Shown here one piece after another: positions 1-5,348 of a stretch of DNA of 6,257 nt (position 1 is its first letter; the number at the start of each line of letters is the position of its first letter). The notes beneath the pieces were generated by a model, which saw nothing but the letters and a program-made list of their open reading frames with translations, was not told the DNA's origin and did no database searches. The stretch lies in assembly GCA_009784995.1 (NCBI GenBank), contig WQXE01000110.1:1-6257 (forward strand), written 5' to 3'. Source of the stretch: Treponema sp. Lineage in GTDB: Bacteria; Spirochaetota; Spirochaetia; Treponematales; Breznakiellaceae. Made by a program: the position numbers and the translations under genes.

Positions 1-671
1 CCGCGCGTTAAAAATTTTACCCATAAAATATTTTTTTCCGCGATTTCTATATACTCGCCGTTGGGATCGCCGCCGTCGGGAACCAGAACCATATCATTTT
101 TATTGAATAAAGTAACATGATTTTTTACAAGCCATTCAATGCCGTAAACAGAGCCGACTTCTTCATCTGCTGCAAAAAGCAATTTAATTGTACGAACAGG
201 TTTTATGTTCTGTTTTACAAAAGAGAGCGCCGCCAAAACCGAAGCGACAAGTCCCTGCTGATTATCTTCTACGCCGCGCCCGATTAATCTTGAACCTGCA
301 GAATCATCAACACGTTTAACAGTCCATGGGTCGCTCGTCCAGAGTTTTTCTTCTCCGGGCGGAACAACATCCAGATGACTCATAATCCAAAGACAGCCAT
401 CATCGTTTTTATTGTCTTTATTTCCGCTGCCTTCGATTACGGCTATTAAATTGGGTCTTACACCGCCTTTTGCTCTTGTATCAGGCGCATCATATCTTTC
501 CAGCTGAGTTATACCGTTGGAACGAAGCCAGTTTTCAAGAAAAAGACATTTATCCAATTCTCCTTCGCCTCCTGATTCAGGAGAAACTGCAGGGCGTTTA
601 GTCAATTCTGTTTCAAGTTCAACTGCAAGATTTATGGAATTGTCCAGCCATGAAAATAATTTATCTTTCAT
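1..671 (-). CDS. M20-family metallohydrolase, N-terminal part (runs off the left edge)
   Basis: This is a zinc-dependent amidohydrolase/peptidase of the M20 (ArgE/DapE/dipeptidase) family. The first 223 residues are visible, about half of a typical 400-residue member; the rest lies beyond position 1. Seen directly: the metal-binding and catalytic motif MSHLDVVPPG (His99, Asp101), the bridging-metal motif GRGVEDNQQG (Asp136), the general-base pair in AADEEVGS (Glu170/Glu171) and VPDGG with Asp199. All residues expected in the N-terminal half of the catalytic domain are present, and the gene looks intact. There is no signal peptide, so the enzyme should be cytoplasmic. The ATG at 671-669 overlaps the galE stop as ATGA. 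A weak GGGAAG at 687-682, 10 bases upstream, could be the ribosome binding site. The overlap suggests translational coupling to galE. The substrate cannot be told from sequence: acyl-amino acids, succinyl-diaminopimelate and dipeptides are all used in this family. Confidence 0.9.
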   Translation of the reverse strand, partial: MKDKLFSWLDNSINLAVELETELTKRPAVSPESGGEGELDKCLFLENWLRSNGITQLERYDAPDTRAKGGVRPNLIAVIEGSGNKDNKNDDGCLWIMSHLDVVPPGEEKLWTSDPWTVKRVDDSAGSRLIGRGVEDNQQGLVASVLAALSFVKQNIKPVRTIKLLFAADEEVGSVYGIEWLVKNHVTLFNKNDMVLVPDGGDPNGEYIEIAEKNILWVKFLTR

Positions 672-1642
672 TTTTTATATACTTCCCAGCTTGTTTTTAT
701 TAGGGTTTCCAAATCTGAATGTTGTGCTTTCCAGCCAAGAAGTTCGTGCGAAAGCGCGCAGGAAGCAGTGAGTTTTGCGGGGTCGCCTTCGCGCCTTCCC
801 GTGATTTTTGCAGGGATAGGCTGTCCTGTAACTGTACGCGCAGTTTCCAAAACTTCTGTAACAGAAAAACCCTGTTCGCTTCCAAGATTTACGGTTAAAC
901 TTTTTTTGTTTTTTATAATGTAATCAAGAGCCATCGCATGACCTACAGCTAAATCGTTAACATGCACATAGTCGCGGATACAGGTGCCGTCTTTTGTATC
1001 GTAATCATTTCCAAAAATCTGCATTTCTTTTCTCATGCCGCACGCAGTTTCCATAATTACAGGAAGCAAGTTTGCAGGATTTTGTTCCAGTCCTTTTAAC
1101 CGTCCCTTAACATCATAACCTGCGGCATTAAAATAGCGAAGGCTTGCATAACGAATATTTTTTAATTTGTCATACCAGCTTAAAAGACGTTCGATTTCCA
1201 GTTTTGTAAAACCATAATAATTTTCCGGCAGGGTAGGATGCTTTTCATCGATAGGAATATATTGAGGTTCTCCGTAAACAGCCGCGCTTGATGAAAAAAC
1301 AATATTATTAATACCGGTTTCACAGGCCGCATTTAAAATATTGATGGTTCCGGCAATATTATTTTTTGAATATTTTGCAGGGTTTAACATTGATTCACCC
1401 GCCGCCTTAAAAGCAGCAAGATGAACAATGGCGTCAAAAGGCGCGGCAGAGTCTTTCATAGCGCCAAGGATCTGCATATAATCGTTTATATCGCCATGGA
1501 TAAATTTTGCCTCGGAAAAAAGATTTTCCCTAAGTCCGCTTGAAAGGTTGTCAAAAACCGTACAACCATGTCCCCTATCAAGAAATTCCCTTGTTACATG
1601 GCTGCCGATATATCCGGCTCCGCCTATTATTAATATGTTCAT
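668..1642 (-). CDS. galE: UDP-glucose 4-epimerase
   Basis: Cytoplasmic NAD-dependent epimerase that interconverts UDP-glucose and UDP-galactose (Leloir pathway, galactose donor for surface glycans). It is 324 residues, close to the usual 330-340. It has an extended short-chain dehydrogenase fold: the Rossmann motif G7-G-A-G10-Y-I-G13 at the N-terminus, Asp31 after strand 2, HLAAFKAAGES (residues 74-84), the catalytic Ser119 in SSSAAVYG, Tyr143 and Lys147 in YYGFTK, RYFNAAGYD (169-177), IRDYVHVNDLA (222-232) and TGRREGDPA (281-289). Family assignment is firm. The position matching the E. coli gatekeeper Tyr299 appears to be Leu291, so activity on N-acetylated UDP-hexosamines is possible; this is inference. 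I chose the ATG at 1642 because MNILIIGGAGYIGSH begins exactly where family members begin; the frame is open upstream to 1789, but that extension overlaps the divergent lipoprotein gene and has no homologous character. No Shine-Dalgarno is visible before this ATG. Confidence 0.96.
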   Translation of the reverse strand: MNILIIGGAGYIGSHVTREFLDRGHGCTVFDNLSSGLRENLFSEAKFIHGDINDYMQILGAMKDSAAPFDAIVHLAAFKAAGESMLNPAKYSKNNIAGTINILNAACETGINNIVFSSSAAVYGEPQYIPIDEKHPTLPENYYGFTKLEIERLLSWYDKLKNIRYASLRYFNAAGYDVKGRLKGLEQNPANLLPVIMETACGMRKEMQIFGNDYDTKDGTCIRDYVHVNDLAVGHAMALDYIIKNKKSLTVNLGSEQGFSVTEVLETARTVTGQPIPAKITGRREGDPAKLTASCALSHELLGWKAQHSDLETLIKTSWEVYKK

Positions 1643-1648
1643 ATCGAT

Positions 1649-1678
1649 ATTATAGCTTAAAATAAAACTTTCTGTATA
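1649..1678 (-). promoter_or_regulatory. Candidate galE promoter, possibly leaderless
   Basis: On the minus strand a perfect -10 box TATAAT lies at 1654-1649. A weak -35 (TATACA, 1678-1673, four of six consensus bases) sits 18 bp upstream. Only six bases separate the -10 from the galE ATG at 1642, so RNA would start at about the ATG and leave no room for a ribosome binding site. A perfect 10-bp palindrome, ATATCGATAT (1641-1650), overlaps this gap and the start codon, and could be an operator or chance in AT-rich DNA. A further upstream promoter inside the divergent gene cannot be excluded. Confidence 0.45.
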
Positions 1679-1681
1679 GGG

Positions 1682-1711
1682 TTGACTATTTACCAAAAAA
1701 CATGCAATAAT
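1682..1711 (+). promoter_or_regulatory. Candidate lipoprotein-gene promoter, possibly leaderless
   Basis: TTGACT (1682-1687, five of six -35 consensus bases) is followed after 18 bp by AATAAT (1706-1711, five of six -10 bases). The expected start of RNA is about 1718, directly before the ATG at 1719. The bases before the ATG (TAATCCTT) contain no Shine-Dalgarno. The elements are good matches, but the region is AT-rich and this is a prediction from motif and spacing only. Confidence 0.45.
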
Positions 1712-1793
1712 AATCCTTATGAGCAGAAAATCCGCCAAAATAGCATTAATTTCCATCTTTTTGGCAGTTAGTTTTCTAACAACATGCAATAAT
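1699..1793. repeat. 13-bp direct repeat flanking the lipoprotein start
   Basis: AACATGCAATAAT occurs identically at 1699-1711 and 1781-1793, 82 bp apart. The first copy contains the candidate -10 box of the lipoprotein gene. The second encodes the lipobox Cys and the following Asn codons. Recombination between the copies would delete the promoter's -10 and the signal-peptide codons. It could be a paired regulator site, a leftover of a local duplication, or chance. Confidence 0.5.
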
Positions 1794-4700
1794 TTTTTTC
1801 ATGATCTGGTTCCGCCTGATGAAAACCAAATACTTTCGTTTACTGTAGACGGACAAACAGAAAGAGAGGTAATTTTAACCTCTGAAATTTATGTAATGGT
1901 TGAAGCAGGAACCTCCGTAAATGCTTTAATTCCCAATATAGAAATATCTTCAAGGGCGACGCTGATTCCGCTTACAATGGATTACCTTAGTGATGCATTT
2001 CCCAGTGCAAATATAATGCAGGCAGCAATAGGTATATTTACCGCGGATGATTTATCTTCGTATGTATTGGACCTTATCGCGGATAACCGCGATTTTAATA
2101 GACCGATTATAGACAAACCCATAGATTTTTCCGGTCCCGTTAACTTTATTGTAATTTCCGCAAGAGGCAATATAAGGCAGTACACAGTAAATATCGTAAT
2201 AGATTCAGGTTTGCCGCGCCTTATTAACTTTGGTTTTTCCAAGTTTGATAACGAAGAAATAATAAAAGACGCAGTTTCTTTTGTAAATGAAAATACAAGA
2301 ACAATTCAGGCCGCTGTGTTGTACCCTGCAGAAATGGATTTAACATATGCTCTAATACCTTCGTTCACTATATTGGGCGATAAAGTAGAAGTAGACGGCG
2401 CGGAAGTACAATCCGGTATAGACGCAATTCAGTTTAACAACACTACAGGAATACAGACAAAAACCATAATTGTCTGGCGAAATGAAATACCTTTGGATTT
2501 TACACTTACTATTGTTTTTAGTTTAGATCCCGACAGTATCCGAAGTATAACAGACTTCCGCTTTAACAGAACGGATAATCCCAGTCCGGGCATTGCCGCA
2601 AATGCAGTAGGATCGATTATTAACAACGATGAACTTGGCACAATTCATGTTCAGGTTTTTTATACAGGTATCAAACCTTCCTATCTTACGCCAAGGTTTA
2701 CAGCTCCCGGAAATGTGACTGTGAATAATGTAACGCAAACATCCGGTGTAAACAGTCACGATTTTTCATCGAGTATAGAATACCGCGTTATATCCCGAAA
2801 TAATTTGTATGTTAGAACATACACAGTTACGGTAGACTTTATCGATATTGCCGCTTCTTCGCCTGTTATCAGCGCTTTTAAATTTTCATCCGCCCTTAAT
2901 CCGTCTCTTGTGCAGGACACAACAGCACAGATAAGCGAAACCTCCGGTATAATAATGATAATCGCAAGTTACGGCAGTGTTATAACTCCCGATACCCTTA
3001 TTCCGGAATTCAGCGCAACAGGTATAGTTACGGTAAACAACTCGGTACAAACATCCGGCTTTAGCGCCCAGAACTTTAGCCGCCAGATAAAATACTCTGT
3101 AACAAGCCCGGAAAACCCGACGTTAACTCGTGATTATTGGGTGCAGGTAAGTTTTACAAGAGACACATCATTGGACGCTACAATAACAGCGTTTAGTTTT
3201 CATCCCGGCGAAAATGCGGGATTACAGGAAGAACTTACAGGCCGTATAGATCATAATGCAGGAAAGATAACGATAATTGCTCCTGTAGGTTCCGGCGTTT
3301 CAGCAAGAACAATGTATCCCCGTTTTACATCCGCAGGGCAAGTGCGAGTAAACGGCACGCTGCAGACGAGCGGTGTTAACGGACATATTTTTAATTCACC
3401 GATCGAATACCATGTAACTTCCGCAAACGGAACAAACACAAAAATCTACACAGTAACAGTGCGCGAATTACAAAGCAGGATTTTTGTTAACCAAAACGCA
3501 GTTGGAATGGGCGACGGCACATCATGGCATGACGCATTCCGCGAACTTTCAGCAGCCTGCGCCGCCGCAGAGCTTTTTGACGAAGACGTACCCAAAGAAA
3601 TCTGGATAGCCGCAGGGACCTACAGGCCAAGCAGAACAGGCAACAGAGAAGAATATTTTCTTATAACGCCGAACACAAGCTACATAGGCGGCTTTGCCGG
3701 AAACGAAACAACCAAAGACCAGCGTAACACCGCCGTGAACAAGACGATCATAAGCGGCGACCTGGGCGGCGGAGTGCGTTCATGGAATTTATTTGGCAGG
3801 TTTAATACTGCTAATGTTCGGCAGCAAATAAATGGCGACGTTTCTTTTGAAGGTATGGAGTTTACTTCTGCGAATGCATCTACAGCCTCTGGAGATAGAA
3901 GAAGCATATTTGATTTTTATTTTTCGTCTTCAGTAGCGCGCCATCTTGATATTATTAGTTGTACTTTCAAAGAGATGCAAATGGGTAATTTAGAAGTAAT
4001 TCGTGTAACCGGCTCTAGCCGCGCTTCAATGAGACTTTCAAATGTTACCATGTCCGACATCGATGGTGGAAGTGTTGTATTTCAATCTAACGGAAGAGCT
4101 ATTATAGAAAACTCAGCTTTTGATAGTTGCAGAGGGCCAATACTCCTGGGAGGAGTATTGTCGCATAAAGAAATTACAAATACTAATATAACTAATGTGC
4201 CTGCTGGGCATGGACTGACCGTATATGTTTCAGGCGGAAATGTAATTATTGATAATGTAACAATAGACGGTGTTCAAAACGGAAACGGAATAAGTATAAG
4301 TGCAGGTACGGCTATTATCTCGAATAGTAATATAAGAAATTCGAGTATTAATACCAACGGCGGAGGTATTCGGATCGATGTTTCCATAAATGCTGTAGTT
4401 AATAATACGATAATCGAAAATGTAAGAGCGGAAAACGGCGGGGGAATAAGTGCCTCTTCTACTAATAATCCAATGATAGAAGGCCATTTAACAATATCTA
4501 ACTCTACAATTAGAAATGCTATTGCCACAAATAATGGCGGTGGAGTACATTTTAATTCTACTGGACGGCTTGTTATAGAAAATTCTCTCTTTGAAAATTG
4601 CAGAGCAGATGAAAGCGGAGGAGCTGTTTTTTCAAATGTACAGGCCTCTGGTATGACAATAAATATCAATGATACGCACTTTGTAAACTGTATATCTCGT

Positions 4701-5249
4701 AATAATAATTATGGTAAGATACTTAGATTTAATTGGTCTGTAAATCCAGTAATACGAAATTGCACATTTACTCATACCGAAGATTTTCTAGATATTGGTG
4801 TAGGAGATTTTTCTGGTATGTTTTGGCTTAGTGGTTGGTACGAAAATTGTACTTTTAATATGCTGAATACAAATACCACAGTAGATAATTATATTTTTGG
4901 TAATTATCTACAAAATATTGTGTCTGTAATGACTACAACCCTGACCTTAAAAGACTGTGTTTTTAATTTTAAAAATTCAGGAAGGTTGGGGTTAGTATCT
5001 ATGAGTGGTCCTAACGACATTTCGGGGTACAACTATTATCTAATGCTGGATAATGTAACTATTAATAATTATAATGGTTTGCAACCGCTTATAAGGTTAC
5101 AATATAACAACAGTAATATTTCTTATAATTTTAGAACAAACAATTTGTATAATGAAACGCCGCTGAACAACCAAGCGGCAATAAACTCTTTAGTTTCAAA
5201 TGGCATTATCAGGCTAGAATTCGGAGCAGTAATCAACTTACTACCATAG
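1719..5249 (+). CDS. Large surface lipoprotein: Ig-like/DUF5018-like repeats plus right-handed beta-helix
   Basis: A 1176-residue predicted lipoprotein of unknown function, probably surface-exposed and adhesin-like. Residues 1-22 form a signal peptide (SRKSAK, then a hydrophobic core) ending in the relaxed lipobox L20-T-T-C23; Thr at -1 is unusual but tolerated in spirochaetes. Residues about 36-584 hold some five sandwich-type repeats with ISxFxF openings and YTVTV-like closings; the first is enlarged by an insert (about 88-130). Residues 586-685 are a leader module (GDGTSWHDAF, EIWIAAGTYRP, YIGGFAGNETTKDQR, IISGDL) that commonly precedes beta-helix domains in surface proteins of Bacteroidetes and spirochaetes. 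From about 700 the chain is beta-helix, with GGGI at 881 and 907, GGGV at 940, GGAV at 967, and N/D-C-x-F rungs. There is no autotransporter barrel, LPXTG or other C-terminal sorting signal; the lipid anchor is the only one visible. The start is set by the signal peptide, as no Shine-Dalgarno is visible. Base composition drops after about 3780. Confidence 0.88.
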   Translation: MSRKSAKIALISIFLAVSFLTTCNNFFHDLVPPDENQILSFTVDGQTEREVILTSEIYVMVEAGTSVNALIPNIEISSRATLIPLTMDYLSDAFPSANIMQAAIGIFTADDLSSYVLDLIADNRDFNRPIIDKPIDFSGPVNFIVISARGNIRQYTVNIVIDSGLPRLINFGFSKFDNEEIIKDAVSFVNENTRTIQAAVLYPAEMDLTYALIPSFTILGDKVEVDGAEVQSGIDAIQFNNTTGIQTKTIIVWRNEIPLDFTLTIVFSLDPDSIRSITDFRFNRTDNPSPGIAANAVGSIINNDELGTIHVQVFYTGIKPSYLTPRFTAPGNVTVNNVTQTSGVNSHDFSSSIEYRVISRNNLYVRTYTVTVDFIDIAASSPVISAFKFSSALNPSLVQDTTAQISETSGIIMIIASYGSVITPDTLIPEFSATGIVTVNNSVQTSGFSAQNFSRQIKYSVTSPENPTLTRDYWVQVSFTRDTSLDATITAFSFHPGENAGLQEELTGRIDHNAGKITIIAPVGSGVSARTMYPRFTSAGQVRVNGTLQTSGVNGHIFNSPIEYHVTSANGTNTKIYTVTVRELQSRIFVNQNAVGMGDGTSWHDAFRELSAACAAAELFDEDVPKEIWIAAGTYRPSRTGNREEYFLITPNTSYIGGFAGNETTKDQRNTAVNKTIISGDLGGGVRSWNLFGRFNTANVRQQINGDVSFEGMEFTSANASTASGDRRSIFDFYFSSSVARHLDIISCTFKEMQMGNLEVIRVTGSSRASMRLSNVTMSDIDGGSVVFQSNGRAIIENSAFDSCRGPILLGGVLSHKEITNTNITNVPAGHGLTVYVSGGNVIIDNVTIDGVQNGNGISISAGTAIISNSNIRNSSINTNGGGIRIDVSINAVVNNTIIENVRAENGGGISASSTNNPMIEGHLTISNSTIRNAIATNNGGGVHFNSTGRLVIENSLFENCRADESGGAVFSNVQASGMTININDTHFVNCISRNNNYGKILRFNWSVNPVIRNCTFTHTEDFLDIGVGDFSGMFWLSGWYENCTFNMLNTNTTVDNYIFGNYLQNIVSVMTTTLTLKDCVFNFKNSGRLGLVSMSGPNDISGYNYYLMLDNVTINNYNGLQPLIRLQYNNSNISYNFRTNNLYNETPLNNQAAINSLVSNGIIRLEFGAVINLLP
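2544..3470 (+). repeat. Three clearest copies of the ~100-residue sandwich repeat
   Basis: Residues 276-375, 383-480 and 488-584 align by eye. Each opens with an I-(T/S)-x-F-x-F strand, has a middle (L/M)-x-P-x-F strand, then (V/R)-x-V-N-x-x-x-Q-T-S-G, a F-(S/N) turn, I-(E/K)-Y-x-V-(I/T)-S, and closes with a Y-(T/W)-V-x-V strand. Two more divergent copies precede them (about 36-161 and 167-268). The pattern resembles the DUF5018 and cadherin-like beta-sandwich families; I cannot tell which by eye. They most likely form a stalk that lifts the beta-helix off the membrane (inference). The DNA of the copies is well diverged, so this is old duplication. Confidence 0.75.
3474..3773 (+). other. Conserved beta-helix leader module within the lipoprotein gene
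   Basis: Residues 586-685 match from memory a widespread leader of secreted beta-helix proteins: IFVNQNAVGMGDGTSWHDAF, then EIWIAAGTYRP, an aromatic-rich YIGGFAGNETTKDQRN segment, and T-I-I-S-G-D-L before the first helix rungs. Its DNA is richer in G+C (about 50-62% in the 60-base stretches at 3601 and 3721) than the helix that follows (23-40%). It is described separately because the composition break lies at its downstream edge. Confidence 0.65.
4102..4605 (+). repeat. Duplicated beta-helix rung (two copies 471 bp apart)
   Basis: The stretches 4102-4134 and 4573-4605 match at 26 of 33 bases by eye, with identical TTATAGAAAA and TTGCAGAG ends. They encode GRAIIENSAFDSCR and GRLVIENSLFENCR (residues 792-805 and 949-962), 157 residues apart. 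This is the clearest DNA-level repeat in the helix and points to growth by internal duplication. Confidence 0.65.
4138..4160 (+). other. Perfect 9-bp inverted repeat inside the lipoprotein gene
   Basis: CAATACTCC (4138-4146) and GGAGTATTG (4152-4160) are exact inverses around a five-base TGGGA loop. In RNA this is a stable hairpin within the codons for PILLGGVLS. Its 3' side carries a Shine-Dalgarno-like GGGAGGAG (4148-4155), only two bases from an in-frame TTG, which is too close for a convincing internal start. A regulatory role is speculative. Confidence 0.6.
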
Positions 5250-5257
5250 GGTTCCTC

Positions 5258-5289
5258 TCCGCGCCGCACCGAAGGTGCGATTCCGCGGA
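5258..5289. terminator. Hairpin between convergent genes, possible terminator or REP-like element
   Basis: Nine bases after the lipoprotein stop codon, TCCGCG (5258-5263) pairs with CGCGGA (5284-5289), and inside it CGCACC (5265-5270) pairs with GGTGCG (5274-5279) around a GAA loop. One base bulges on one side and four on the other. The stem is strong, but no T-run follows on either strand, so it is not a textbook intrinsic terminator. It could still slow transcription from both sides, or be a dispersed palindromic repeat. Confidence 0.5.
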
Positions 5290-5348
5290 CAATTATGAAC
5301 CCTGCGATCCCTGCCTCTCTGCGCCCCTGCGTGAAGTCTTCTTTAAAT
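5290..5348. other. Noncoding convergent intergenic stretch with repeat-like GC-rich segment
   Basis: This stretch lies between the hairpin and the end of the ABC-F gene. It contains repeated CCTGC/CTGCG words and the segment CTCTGCGCCCCTGCGTGAAG (5316-5335). From memory, similar CTCTGCG...TGCGTGAA sequences are scattered in intergenic DNA of many unrelated bacteria. I see no gene, tRNA or promoter in it. Whether it is a dispersed repeat in this genome cannot be decided from one copy. Confidence 0.35.

Noticed and set aside
517..771. Plus-strand open frame of 84 codons across the galE/M20 junction
   Set aside because: Both strands cannot be coding here; the minus strand has firm motifs and the ATGA overlap, and the plus frame has none.
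1643..1789. N-terminal extension of galE starting at 1789
   Set aside because: The frame is open, but the extension is antisense to the lipoprotein signal-peptide codons, has no family similarity, and the Rossmann motif starts properly at the ATG at 1642.
4148..4160. Internal translation start at TTG 4158 behind GGGAGGAG
   Set aside because: The spacing is only about two bases, the site is buried in a hairpin, and the product would begin mid-helix without a signal peptide.
4274..4669. Antisense open frame of 131 codons within the helix
   Set aside because: It mirrors the repetitive helix codons, has no ribosome binding site and no recognisable domain; it is a shadow of the plus-strand gene.
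3781..5249. Variable region of a diversity-generating retroelement
   Set aside because: The AT/Asn-rich C-terminal part invites the idea, but there is no reverse transcriptase, no template repeat and no C-type lectin-like ending in the window; the chain is plain beta-helix.
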